From Lacinutrix sp. WUR7 (GTDB lineage Bacteria > Bacteroidota > Bacteroidia > Flavobacteriales > Flavobacteriaceae): a stretch of 64,000 nucleotides of DNA. A program made the translations under genes and the position numbers. Positions 46,394 through 54,631 of the stretch are shown piece after piece. The stretch covers positions 655,001 to 719,000 of the forward strand of contig NZ_CP045067.1 of NCBI RefSeq assembly GCF_016864015.1. The letters are read 5' to 3'. Every line of letters begins with the position of its first letter. Within the stretch, counting starts at the first letter, position 1. The notes beneath the pieces were generated by a model. It searched no databases. It saw only the letters and a program-made list of their open reading frames with translations, and was not told where the DNA came from.

Positions 46394-46729
46394 ATGCCAA
46401 AAACATATTACGATCCAGCAGATTTAAGAAAGTTTGGGAAAATCACCGAATGGAGTGAAGAACTAGGAAATAAATTCTTCGATTATTACTCCAAAGTCTT
46501 CGAAGAAGGCGCCCTAACTGCTCGTGAAAAATCACTTATTGCCTTAGCCGTTGCCCACACAGAGCAATGCCCTTATTGCATTGACGCGTATACCAAAGAC
46601 GGACTGCAAAGAGGTGTCACCAAAGAAGAAATGATGGAAGCCATTCATGTTGGCGCAGCAATTAAAAGTGGAGCAACCTTGGTGCATGGTGTGCAAATGA
46701 TGAATAAAGTAAACAAATTAGATGGTTAA
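46394..46729 (+). CDS. Arsenosugar-cluster peroxidase-like (AhpD/CMD fold) protein
   Basis: A 111-aa protein of the carboxymuconolactone decarboxylase/AhpD fold. The redox pair is EQCPYCIDAYTKDGL (CxxC) with a nearby Ala-His (VAHTEQ), as in alkylhydroperoxidase D. Proteins of this form are routinely found beside arsS and named arsenosugar biosynthesis-associated peroxidase-like. The likely job is thiol-redox handling of an arsenic intermediate or of oxidative stress. It begins the plus-strand cluster; arsS starts 183 bp later after repeat elements. Confidence 0.87.
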   Translation: MPKTYYDPADLRKFGKITEWSEELGNKFFDYYSKVFEEGALTAREKSLIALAVAHTEQCPYCIDAYTKDGLQRGVTKEEMMEAIHVGAAIKSGATLVHGVQMMNKVNKLDG

Positions 46730-46734
46730 AATTT

Positions 46735-46832
46735 GGGCGTTACACTACTCCGTAAAAACTATGTAGTGTCGGGCTTTCCAATACAATCTTTTGCAAAAAA
46801 AGCAAAAGGATTTCCATTGCAATCCCTAACGC
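46735..46832. repeat. Dispersed element, copy 1 (GGGCGTTA...CCCTAACGC)
   Basis: The element starts GGGCGTTAC and ends CAATCCCTAACGC, with GTCGGGCTTTC inside. It contains two hairpins (ACACTAC / GTAGTGT and CTTTTGC / GCAAAAG). Its ends and the inner GTCxGGCTTTC match a second element at 52195-52270. Confidence 0.65.
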
Positions 46833-46833
46833 A

Positions 46834-46907
46834 GAAATCCTCACGAAAGTGGGGAACTCATGAAATTTAATAGCAATAATAAAAAGATTCCCACCTTCGT
46901 GGGGAAT
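46834..46907. repeat. Two REP-like hairpins before arsS
   Basis: A first copy at about 46836-46856 (ATCCTCAC / AGTGGGGA) and a second at 46887-46907 (ATTCCCAC / GTGGGGAAT) lie in opposite orientation. The second ends 4 bp before the arsS start codon. They belong to the same TTCC-x-GGAA family as those near arsM. Confidence 0.65.
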
Positions 46908-46911
46908 ACAT

Positions 46912-47976
46912 ATGCCAAAATTAAAAACACAATCCCTTCATAAGCAAGAAAGCGAATTAGCTGTTGCAAACAAACAATTAGAAATACTCTCTAATGGCAT
47001 ATTTAAAAGTGGTGAATTACCAACTTTTAAAGATAAAATTTCCGAAACTGGTCAATTTCCGCTGCAAGCGAAAAAATTAGAAATACTACAAATTAACGTT
47101 GGTTACATGTGTAATCAAGTGTGTGAGCATTGCCATGTAGACGCAGGTCCAGACCGAAAGGAAATCATGACACAAGAGACCATGCAACAAATTTTGGATG
47201 TTATAAAAACAACAGGCGCACATACTTTAGACTTAACAGGAGGCGCTCCAGAAATGAATCCTAATTTTAGATGGTTTGTAGAAGAAGCTTCCAAAATCGG
47301 AGTTAAAGATTTTATTGTACGCTCTAACTTAACCATTATTCGTGCGAACAAAAAGTATCACGATTTACCAGAATTTTTCAAAAAGCACAACATACATGTC
47401 GTAAGTTCTATGCCACACTGGACTAGAGGAAAAACCGACAAACAACGTGGTGAAGGTGTTTTTGATATGTCCATAAAAGCTTTACAAGAGCTAAATGCTG
47501 TTGGTTATGGTATGCCAGGAAGCGATTTAAAATTAGATTTAGTTTACAATCCTTCCGGAGCCTTTTTACCTGGTGACCAAATGTCCATGGAAAAAGACTT
47601 TAAAAAAGCCTTACTAGAAGATTTCAGTATACAGTTTCATAACTTATTTGCGATTACAAACTTGCCAATTGCGCGTTTTTTAGATTATTTAATAGCTTCC
47701 GAAAACTACGAAGATTACATGTATTCTTTAGTAGAAGCGTATAATCCAACTGCGGTACAAAACGTAATGTGCACCAATACCTTATCGGTAAGCTGGGATG
47801 GTTATTTATTTGATTGCGATTTTAATCAAATGCTAGAATTACCAGTAAATAGTAAATCGAAACACATCTCGCAGTACAAAACAGAACTGCTAGAAGGACG
47901 AAACATTATCATTTCACAACACTGTTACGGTTGTACTGCAGGAGCTGGAAGCAGCTGTCAAGGTAGTGTTGCCTAA
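46912..47976 (+). CDS. arsS: Arsenosugar biosynthesis radical SAM protein ArsS
   Basis: A 354-aa radical SAM enzyme. The [4Fe-4S] motif is CNQVCEHC (Cys67, Cys71, Cys74) followed by HVDAGPDRKEIM, and a TGGAPEMNP SAM-binding segment follows. The C-terminus has MCTNTLSVSWDGYLFDCDFNQ and HCYGCTAGAGSSCQG, matching the DUF3641 domain of ArsS. The enzyme transfers the 5'-deoxyadenosyl group of SAM to a methylated arsenic, giving the ribose-carbon skeleton of arsenosugars. The nearby ArsM and purine nucleoside phosphorylase fit steps before and after it. Confidence 0.94.
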   Translation: MPKLKTQSLHKQESELAVANKQLEILSNGIFKSGELPTFKDKISETGQFPLQAKKLEILQINVGYMCNQVCEHCHVDAGPDRKEIMTQETMQQILDVIKTTGAHTLDLTGGAPEMNPNFRWFVEEASKIGVKDFIVRSNLTIIRANKKYHDLPEFFKKHNIHVVSSMPHWTRGKTDKQRGEGVFDMSIKALQELNAVGYGMPGSDLKLDLVYNPSGAFLPGDQMSMEKDFKKALLEDFSIQFHNLFAITNLPIARFLDYLIASENYEDYMYSLVEAYNPTAVQNVMCTNTLSVSWDGYLFDCDFNQMLELPVNSKSKHISQYKTELLEGRNIIISQHCYGCTAGAGSSCQGSVA

Positions 47977-48022
47977 ACAGAATAATGCTTTCTAACAAAC
48001 CATCTATAACTCACACTACTAA

Positions 48023-49372
48023 ATGAGCGTCTTAAATTACCAATGGACACTAATCATTGTATCGAGTGTAGTGCTTTTTTTTATTTCGCCTTTAGCAAAA
48101 ACTACAGATCAATTTTTTAAGGCTGTTCGTAAAAAAAAAGCACCAAACACTTTAATACTTACTGGTAGTCTTATAATTTCTTGGATTTTCGCCAAGAGTA
48201 TTACCAATGCCGCAAACCTAGGTTTAGATTTTGGTATTGTTGGCGGTGTAGCTTATGCTGGTTATTATTTATCCTTTGCAGTTGCTGGATTGCTTATTTA
48301 TAAATTACGGACTATTGGCGGATTCACAAGCATCCATCACTTTTTAACTACCAAATTTGGTAAAGGTGCCATGGCACTATTTTCTATGCTTATTGCTGTT
48401 CGTCTATTTAATGAAGTTTGGAGTAACACCATGGTAATTGGTAGTTATTTTGGCGACATTGGTAGTGCAAACTACTATTGGTCTATTATAATTTTCACAG
48501 CTTTAACTTTAGCGTATGCTATAAAAGGCGGACTAAGCAGTTCCATTTTTACCGATGTTATTCAAATGGTTTTGTTTGCCATTTTATTACTAATCATTCT
48601 TTGGAATATATTTTCCATAGAAACCTTCCACGTAAAAGATGTTGTTACTTCAGGAACTTGGAGTTTCGAACTGGGATTAAACCTATTTTTCGCAGCCATT
48701 ATTCAATCCTTTAGCTATCCTTTTCATGACCCAGTTTTAACAGATAGAGCTTTTATTAGTTCTCCTAAAGTCACTAGAAAAAGTTTTTTATGGGCAAGTG
48801 TACTCGGTGCAATCTGTATCATACTTTTCAGCATAATTGGTGTCTATGCACAAACCCAAGGTTTTAAAGGGCAAGCTGCAGTAGAAGTGGGTAAAGCTTT
48901 TGGCGTGATTATATTATTAGTGATTAATTTTATAATGATAACTTCTGCTGCCTCCACATTAGACTCCACGTTTTCCTCCTTTTCCAAATTACTAGCTGTA
49001 GATTTAGGAATGATAAATGATGTGTCTTTCGGAAGAGCATCTATGGCAGCAATTGCTATTCTAGGAACGTTACCAGTTTTTCTAGATGTAGAAATACTAT
49101 CTGCAACTACCATTTCAGGAACTATGGTGATTGGCCTAACACCAGTTTTTATTTTCTGGAATATCAAAGTGCCAAAAATTAGTTTTTACTTGAGTACTAT
49201 TTGTGGCTTGATATTTGGTTTTATTTTACTGTTTGAAATTTTTCCGAAGGCACTCATTTATACCAACGGAAAATACGCAGATTTACTTTGGGTAAATGTA
49301 TGGGGAATACTAAGTTGTTGTGTCTTGTATTTCCTTCCGAAATGGATAAATAACAACAAACAAAACCTATAA
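48023..49372 (+). CDS. Sodium:solute symporter-like transporter
   Basis: A 449-aa membrane protein with about 12-13 helices, of the SSS family (GGFTSIHHFLTTKFGKGAMAL, SFSYPFHDPVLTDRAF, SAASTLDSTFSSFSK resembling the SSS sodium-site helix). It is found 47 bp after arsS and 29 bp before a phosphoesterase in the same direction. The position suggests transport of an arsenic compound, its precursor or a product, but the family does not tell the substrate. Confidence 0.83.
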   Translation: MSVLNYQWTLIIVSSVVLFFISPLAKTTDQFFKAVRKKKAPNTLILTGSLIISWIFAKSITNAANLGLDFGIVGGVAYAGYYLSFAVAGLLIYKLRTIGGFTSIHHFLTTKFGKGAMALFSMLIAVRLFNEVWSNTMVIGSYFGDIGSANYYWSIIIFTALTLAYAIKGGLSSSIFTDVIQMVLFAILLLIILWNIFSIETFHVKDVVTSGTWSFELGLNLFFAAIIQSFSYPFHDPVLTDRAFISSPKVTRKSFLWASVLGAICIILFSIIGVYAQTQGFKGQAAVEVGKAFGVIILLVINFIMITSAASTLDSTFSSFSKLLAVDLGMINDVSFGRASMAAIAILGTLPVFLDVEILSATTISGTMVIGLTPVFIFWNIKVPKISFYLSTICGLIFGFILLFEIFPKALIYTNGKYADLLWVNVWGILSCCVLYFLPKWINNNKQNL

Positions 49373-49400
49373 AAAATTTTCACTTTCGTAGAAAAAAATT

Positions 49401-50228
49401 ATGGATTCAAATACAGAAGACTTAGGAAAAATATCAGGAAAAGTATTGCTTTTTGGCGGCGTTTATAGTAACCTTCAAGCCTTAGAAGCTTTAAAACAAG
49501 TGGCTATAAACGAAAACATCCGTCCCGAAAACTGCATTTGTACTGGTGATATTATTGGCTATTGCGCACAACCAGAAGAAACCATACAATACTTTCAAGA
49601 TTGGAAAGCCAAAAGCATTGTTGGTAATGTAGAAATACAATTACGCGAAGGAGCAGAAGATTGTGGTTGCGACTTTAAAGAAGGTTCTCGTTGTTATGGC
49701 TTTTCGCAACTTTGGTATCCGTTTGCACAAAGTAAACTTTCAAAAGAATCCTTAGATTACATAGCAACGCTTCCTAATTATATTCAGTTTACTTATGCCA
49801 AAAAACAAGTAATGGTTGTACATGGTTCTTATTTTAATACTTCCGAATTCCTTTTTAAATCTTCACCTTGGCAACGTAAGCAAACAAATTTTAACGCGAC
49901 CAAAAGCGAGGTTATTATTGCAGGTCATTGCGGTTTACCTTTTCACCAATCACAAGAAGATAAATTATGGTTAAATCCTGGTGTTATTGGTATGCCTGCA
50001 AATGACGGAAAACCTAGCGTATGGTATGCTATTTTAGAAGATAAAGACAATAAACTAAGCTTTAACCATCATACGTTAAACTATAATCATCAGCTAACAA
50101 ACGCATTAATGCAAAACGGCTTACTACCAGAAGCGTATGCAAAAACCATTGTTACAGGCATTTGGGACAACACCGAAATATTACCTATTGCAGAAAGTAA
50201 TGCACAAGGTTTAGAAATACAACTATAA
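49401..50228 (+). CDS. Metallophosphoesterase-fold protein lacking the first metal motif
   Basis: A 275-aa protein. Calcineurin-type phosphoesterases begin DxHGN; here the matching place reads FGGVYSNLQALEAL, so the Asp and His metal ligands are missing. Later motifs remain in part: CTGDIIGYCAQPEE, GNVEIQL for GNHD, VVHGSYF, and AGHCGLPFHQ for GHTHxP. Several Cys residues (CGCDFKEGSRC) are unusual. It may bind one metal, or have become an arsenic- or nucleotide-binding protein. It lies in the arsenosugar gene run between a symporter and a rhodanese. Confidence 0.72.
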   Translation: MDSNTEDLGKISGKVLLFGGVYSNLQALEALKQVAINENIRPENCICTGDIIGYCAQPEETIQYFQDWKAKSIVGNVEIQLREGAEDCGCDFKEGSRCYGFSQLWYPFAQSKLSKESLDYIATLPNYIQFTYAKKQVMVVHGSYFNTSEFLFKSSPWQRKQTNFNATKSEVIIAGHCGLPFHQSQEDKLWLNPGVIGMPANDGKPSVWYAILEDKDNKLSFNHHTLNYNHQLTNALMQNGLLPEAYAKTIVTGIWDNTEILPIAESNAQGLEIQL

Positions 50229-50261
50229 AAAGATTAACTTTATTTTTTTGATATAAAACAT

Positions 50262-50774
50262 ATGAAATCCGTATTGCTATTTTTACTCATATTTACCTCC
50301 TTCTCGCTTCACGCGCAAGAGTCTCTTGAAAAGTTATTGAAAAAACACAATATTAAAAGTGTTCCTTATATTTCTGTGCAAGAATTGGCTATGCCTAAAA
50401 CGGAAGCAATTATTTTGGATGCAAGAGAAATAGACGAATATAACACCAGTCATCTTCAAGATGCAATATTTGTTGGTTACAATCATTTTAATTTAGCCGA
50501 AACTACTAAAATTTTAAAAGACAAAGAGCAACAAATAGTGGTCTATTGTTCTTTAGGAATTCGATCGGAAGATGTTGCAGAAAAACTCCAAGAAGCAGGA
50601 TATAAAAATGTTTTAAACTTATATGGAGGGATTTTCGAATGGAAAAACAATAACTTCCCAGTATATAATCTAGAAGAAAAAGAAACCGAAGACGTACATA
50701 CATTTTCTAAAACATGGAGCAAATGGCTCTTAAAAGGAAATAGAATTTTTAAAGAAGAAAAAGAAGATGAATAA
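50262..50774 (+). CDS. Exported rhodanese-like protein
   Basis: A 170-aa protein with a signal peptide (residues 1-18, SFSLHAQ). The rhodanese domain carries LDAREIDEYNTSHLQDAIFVGY and the active-site loop VYCSLGIRSEDVAEKL (catalytic Cys in CSLGIRS). It overlaps the next gene by 8 bp. Rhodaneses move sulfur and can also reduce arsenate (the Acr2/Cdc25 fold is related). The role here is unknown, but a periplasmic sulfur or arsenic transfer is plausible. Confidence 0.85.
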   Translation: MKSVLLFLLIFTSFSLHAQESLEKLLKKHNIKSVPYISVQELAMPKTEAIILDAREIDEYNTSHLQDAIFVGYNHFNLAETTKILKDKEQQIVVYCSLGIRSEDVAEKLQEAGYKNVLNLYGGIFEWKNNNFPVYNLEEKETEDVHTFSKTWSKWLLKGNRIFKEEKEDE

Positions 50775-51378
50775 AAACCTTATAATCGTCTTTACAAGAA
50801 ATCCAGAACTTGGTAAAGTAAAAACACGTTTAGCAAAAACGATTGGTGATGCTTCTGCATTAAACATTTACAGCTTTTTACTAGAACACACCGAAAAAAC
50901 AATTAGAAATATAGATAGCGACAAAGCGGTTTATTACTCTGTAGCAATCCATAATCAAGATATTTGGGATAATACCATCTACCAAAAACACTTACAAGAA
51001 GGAGAAGATTTAGGAATACGAATGCTGCATGCATTTCAAAACGGCTTCGCCAAAGGCTATGAAAAAGTGATTATTGTTGGTAGTGATCTATTCGATTTAA
51101 AAGAAAAATACATTGAAGAAGCTTTTCAAAAGTTAGACAAACGCGATGTTATTATTGGTCCTGCCGAAGATGGAGGTTATTATTTATTAGGGATGAAAAC
51201 GCTTCACGAAGAAGTTTTTAAAGACAAAAAATGGGGCACTTCATCCGTTTTTAAAGACACCACAAAAGATTTACACAAATTTAAAATCCATCAACTAGAA
51301 AAGTTAAATGATATTGATACTTTTGAAGATATGGAAAACAATTCCACATTAAAAAAATTAATACTTACAGATGATTAA
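50767..51378 (+). CDS. TIGR04282-type arsenosugar glycosyltransferase/nucleotidyltransferase
   Basis: A 203-aa GT-A fold protein. The start (IIVFTRNPELGKVKTRLAKTIGD) is the typical nucleotide-binding N-terminus of the DUF2064/TIGR04282 group. GSDLFDL and PAEDGGYYLLGMK are the acceptor and metal motifs. The group is named after arsenosugar clusters, and its presence with ArsS and ArsM supports that pathway. It overlaps both neighbours by 8 bp, so rhodanese, this gene and the phosphorylase are coupled. Confidence 0.88.
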   Translation: MNKNLIIVFTRNPELGKVKTRLAKTIGDASALNIYSFLLEHTEKTIRNIDSDKAVYYSVAIHNQDIWDNTIYQKHLQEGEDLGIRMLHAFQNGFAKGYEKVIIVGSDLFDLKEKYIEEAFQKLDKRDVIIGPAEDGGYYLLGMKTLHEEVFKDKKWGTSSVFKDTTKDLHKFKIHQLEKLNDIDTFEDMENNSTLKKLILTDD

Positions 51379-52183
51379 ATTTATAAACGAAACTGTAGAA
51401 TACTTGCAAGAGAAAGGTTTTGACAAACCAGAAATTGGAATTATTCTTGGTACCGGACTCGGACAACTTATTGATGAAATAGAAATTATTGCAGAAGCAA
51501 GCTATAATCACATTCCAAACTTTCCAACAGCAACCGTAGAATTTCACAAAGGAAAACTTATTTATGGTGAATTAGCAGGAAAAAAAGTGGTGGTTATGCA
51601 AGGACGTTTTCATGTATATGAAGGCTATACTTTACAAGATGTTACTTTCCCTGTTCGTATTATGGAAAAACTTGGAATTAACACTTTATTAGTTTCTAAT
51701 GCATCTGGTGCAATAAATACCGACTATAAAAAAGGCGAATTAATGTTAATTGAAGACCACATCAATCTTCAAGGAAGCTCTCCTCTAGCATTCAAAGGAG
51801 TTTCAGAATTAGGGGAACGTTTTACAGACATGAGCGCACCTTATGATGCTAAAATTAATGAATCCTTTAAAACTATAGCCAAAGCAAACAACATAAAACT
51901 ACACGAAGGTGTTTACGCAAGTGTTGTTGGACCGCAATTAGAAACAAGAGCAGAATATAGAATGCTTAAAATTATTGGTGCAGATGCCGTTGGAATGAGT
52001 ACGGTTCCAGAAATTATTGTTGCTAATCATTTAAAATTAAAAACCGCAGCAGTGTCAGTTTTAACCGATGAATGCGACCCAAGTAATCTAAAACCTGTAA
52101 ACATTAATGAAATTATTGCCATGGCTGCCAAAGCAGAACCAGACATGATTACATTGTTTAAGGAATTAATAAAAAGTATTTAG
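51371..52183 (+). CDS. Purine-nucleoside phosphorylase
   Basis: A 270-aa enzyme of the trimeric PNP family: ILGTGLGQLID (phosphate loop), MQGRFHVYEGY, SNASGAINTDYKKGELMLIEDHINL, GPQLETRAEYRM and the purine-binding VGMSTVPEIIVANH with a following DECDP. The general role is cleavage of purine nucleosides. Embedded in the arsenosugar run, it could remove adenine from the 5'-deoxy-5'-dimethylarsinoyl adenosine that ArsS forms, freeing the ribose for glycosylation; this is inference. Confidence 0.92.
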   Translation: MIKFINETVEYLQEKGFDKPEIGIILGTGLGQLIDEIEIIAEASYNHIPNFPTATVEFHKGKLIYGELAGKKVVVMQGRFHVYEGYTLQDVTFPVRIMEKLGINTLLVSNASGAINTDYKKGELMLIEDHINLQGSSPLAFKGVSELGERFTDMSAPYDAKINESFKTIAKANNIKLHEGVYASVVGPQLETRAEYRMLKIIGADAVGMSTVPEIIVANHLKLKTAAVSVLTDECDPSNLKPVNINEIIAMAAKAEPDMITLFKELIKSI

Positions 52184-52194
52184 TAAAATAATTA

Positions 52195-52510
52195 GGGCGT
52201 TACCACAAGGGTCAGGCTTTCGACAGTCGCTCTCTGCGAGGAGCTCCAACAAAGCCTCAATCCTTAACGCGCTTACTAGGATGAAAAAAAACATAGGATT
52301 TGAATTTTAAAGGCAAAAAATCAAGTCCCAAATCAATGCCTAAGCATTGACCATTGAAATGCAGAATATAAAAATTAAATCGTTAAAAATTTTTGAAGCC
52401 TTGGAAAAAATTTAGATTTAGTTTTTGGTTTTTATTCCCAATAAAGGAATAAAAAATTCCTCATTTCAATTTGATTTTTTGATTCGTTTTGTATCCAGAC
52501 AAAATGAATA
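52195..52510. repeat. Intergenic composite of dispersed repeats; copy 2 of GGGCGTTA element
   Basis: The 52184-52564 gap has no gene. At 52195-52270 a second GGGCGTTAC...CAATCCTTAACGC element carries GTCAGGCTTTC and hairpins GGCTTT / AAAGCC and GCTC / GAGC. Further on are a TCAATGC-CTAA-GCATTGA hairpin (52333-52350) and a TATTCC / GGAATA dyad. The stretch near 52460-52510 (GATTCGTTTTGTATCCAGAC) looks like common flavobacterial repeat sequence. Confidence 0.6.
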
Positions 52511-52538
52511 TAAAATAATATTAATAATTAATAAAAAG

Positions 52539-52558
52539 ATTCCTGCCTACGCAGGAAT
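52539..52558. repeat. REP-like hairpin just before arsM
   Basis: Perfect 8-bp inverted repeat ATTCCTGC-CTAC-GCAGGAAT ending 6 bp before the arsM start codon. The 17 bases GCAGGAATGAAAACATG through the start codon are identical at the next hydroxylase gene. Confidence 0.85.
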
Positions 52559-52564
52559 GAAAAC

Positions 52565-53533
52565 ATGAGTTACCTAGAAACCACACACGACGTATACAAA
52601 GAAGCAGCACTAACTCCAGATGTTGGATTATGCTGTACTACGAATCCTATTTGGGAATTACCAGGATTAAAAATCCCAAAAATAATGCAAGAAATGAATT
52701 ATGGTTGTGGTTCTACAGTGCACGCTCGTGATTTAACCAACAATCCTAAAATGCTTTATGTTGGTGTTGGTGGCGGAATGGAACTTTTACAATTCGCATA
52801 TTTTAATCGCCAAAAAGGTGGTGTTGTCGGTATTGATGTTGTGGACGAAATGCTAGAAGCTTCTCGTAAAAACTTTATCGAAGCCGAAGCACAAAATCCT
52901 TGGTTTAAATCGGAATTTGTAGACCTTGTAAAAGGAGATGCATTAAACCTTAATGTAGCCGATAACTCTATTGATGTTGCTGCGCAAAACTGCTTATTCA
53001 ATATTTTTAAAGCGGAAGATTTAAAGAAGGCAATAGAAGAAATGTATCGTGTTTTAAAACCACATGGAAAACTGGTGATGAGCGATCCTACTTGCGAGCA
53101 ACCAATGAATGATACTTTACGTAACGACGAAAGATTAAGAGCTTTATGCTTAAGTGGAAGCTTACCAATTGCAGAGTACGTAAAAGCACTAACCGATGCT
53201 GGTTTTGGAACTATTGAAATTAGAGCTAGAAAACCATACCGAATTCTAGATCCTAAAACCTACCCAACAGAAGAATTAATCTATATAGAATCTATTGAAG
53301 TAGCTGCTATTAAAGATCCAATGCCAAAAGATGGACCTTGTATTTTTACTGGAAAAGCTGCTATTTATTATGGCGATCAAGATTATTTTGATGATAAAGA
53401 AGGACATATATTATTAAAAAATCAACCATTGGCAATTTGCGATAAAACAGCAAAAGCATTACAAGCATTAAACAGAGACGACATTTACTTTTCAGAATCT
53501 ACTTTCCATTATGATGGTGGAGGTTGTTGTTAA
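52565..53533 (+). CDS. arsM: Arsenosugar-type arsenite methyltransferase ArsM
   Basis: A 322-aa SAM methyltransferase. The Rossmann motif I is MLYVGVGGGMELL, followed by VGIDVVDEML and GDALNLNVADNSIDVAAQNCLFN. Cysteines that could bind arsenite are Cys23-Cys24 (GLCCTTNP), Cys48 (YGCGS), CEQP and the C-terminal GGGCC. This form, longer than detoxifying ArsM with its own C-terminal domain, is the one found beside arsS. It should make methylated arsenic for ArsS. It is flanked on both sides by short hairpin repeats. Confidence 0.92.
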   Translation: MSYLETTHDVYKEAALTPDVGLCCTTNPIWELPGLKIPKIMQEMNYGCGSTVHARDLTNNPKMLYVGVGGGMELLQFAYFNRQKGGVVGIDVVDEMLEASRKNFIEAEAQNPWFKSEFVDLVKGDALNLNVADNSIDVAAQNCLFNIFKAEDLKKAIEEMYRVLKPHGKLVMSDPTCEQPMNDTLRNDERLRALCLSGSLPIAEYVKALTDAGFGTIEIRARKPYRILDPKTYPTEELIYIESIEVAAIKDPMPKDGPCIFTGKAAIYYGDQDYFDDKEGHILLKNQPLAICDKTAKALQALNRDDIYFSESTFHYDGGGCC

Positions 53534-53553
53534 ATTCCTGCGAAGGCAGGAAT
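53534..53553. repeat. REP-like hairpin just after arsM
   Basis: Perfect 8-bp inverted repeat ATTCCTGC-GAAG-GCAGGAAT one base after the arsM stop codon, in opposite orientation to the one before arsM. It may serve to stop transcription or protect the transcript. Confidence 0.85.
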
Positions 53554-53593
53554 CTCATGAATGATAACTTAAACAATTGCACAACACATTGCA

Positions 53594-53619
53594 TGTCATT
53601 TTGAGCGTAGTCGAAAAAT
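53594..53619. repeat. Dispersed GTCATTTTGAGCG-type repeat
   Basis: The stretch TGTCATTTTGAGCGTAGTCG, continuing GAAAAAT, resembles a repeat widely seen in bacterial intergenic DNA (TGTCATTTCGAGCG-like). It sits between arsM and the hydroxylase gene. Confidence 0.5.
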
Positions 53620-53654
53620 TTTAAAAATAAAATATTTAAGAACTAACAAAACAA

Positions 53655-53675
53655 GGTTCCTGTCTTCGCAGGAAT
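53655..53675. repeat. REP-like hairpin before the hydroxylase gene
   Basis: TTCCTG (53657-53662) pairs with CAGGAA (53669-53674). The following 17 bases up to and including the ATG (53668-53684) are identical to those before arsM. Confidence 0.8.
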
Positions 53676-53681
53676 GAAAAC

Positions 53682-54575
53682 ATGGAAAAATACATAGACA
53701 TCATAAAAAATTCCTATTCGGGATATTTCAATTACCTGAAAAATGAGCTAATTACCCTTAACCATTGGGATAATTATTTTTACGGATTAATTGTAATTTC
53801 ATTAGTCGTTTGGGGTTTAGAAATTGCTTTTCCTTGGCGTAAAAATCAATCTATTTTTAGAAAAGATTTTTGGCTGGATACTTTTTATATGTTTTTCAAT
53901 TTCTTTATACTAAATCTTATTGTCCTTATTGCTTTATCCAATACTGCAGCAACATTTTTTAATGATATTTTAGGCATAGTCGGTTTATCTATTTCTAGCT
54001 TCCAATTGTTTGATGTAGATGATTTACCTAAAGTGTTAGGCTTATTTATTTTCTTTTTGGTGAGCGATTTTATGCAATGGAATACGCATCGTTTATTGCA
54101 TCGTGTTCCTCTGTTTTGGAACTTCCATAAAGTGCATCATTCGGTGAAAGAAATGGGCTTTGCAGCACATTTACGCTACCATTGGATGGAACCTGTAATC
54201 TATAAATCTATTTTATATATTCCTCTTGCAATTATTGGTGGTTTCGACGCGCAAGATGTGGCAATTGTTCACTTTTTCGCAATTACCATCGGACACTTAA
54301 ACCACGCTAATTTAGGTTGGGATTATGGCTTTTTAAAATACGTGTTTAACAATCCGAAAATGCACATTTGGCATCATGTAAAAGAGCTTCCTGAAGGAAC
54401 GACATATGGTATTAACTACGGCATTACATTAAGTATTTGGGATTATCTTTTTAAGACAAACCATATACCTTATGACGGTAGAGATATAGAACTAGGTTTT
54501 GAAGGAGATGAAGATTTTCCAAAAGATTTTATTCATCAAGAATTATATCCTTTACATAAAAACACCTCTAAATAA
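53682..54575 (+). CDS. Fatty-acid hydroxylase/sterol desaturase family membrane protein
   Basis: A 297-aa membrane di-iron protein with helices at about 30-50, 65-90 and 120-140 and around 180. Histidine clusters are HRLLH (about 140), HKVHH (about 151), HLNHAN (about 205) and HIWHH (about 229), the complete ligand set. The family hydroxylates or desaturates lipid chains, sterols or ether lipids. Its place inside the arsenosugar run and shared leader with arsM hint at a lipid-related arsenic product, but this is speculation. Confidence 0.87.
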   Translation: MEKYIDIIKNSYSGYFNYLKNELITLNHWDNYFYGLIVISLVVWGLEIAFPWRKNQSIFRKDFWLDTFYMFFNFFILNLIVLIALSNTAATFFNDILGIVGLSISSFQLFDVDDLPKVLGLFIFFLVSDFMQWNTHRLLHRVPLFWNFHKVHHSVKEMGFAAHLRYHWMEPVIYKSILYIPLAIIGGFDAQDVAIVHFFAITIGHLNHANLGWDYGFLKYVFNNPKMHIWHHVKELPEGTTYGINYGITLSIWDYLFKTNHIPYDGRDIELGFEGDEDFPKDFIHQELYPLHKNTSK

Positions 54576-54631
54576 GTCACTTCTTATGTAAGGTAAAGTA
54601 ACCTGAATTGACAAATAGAAAAACAAATAAC

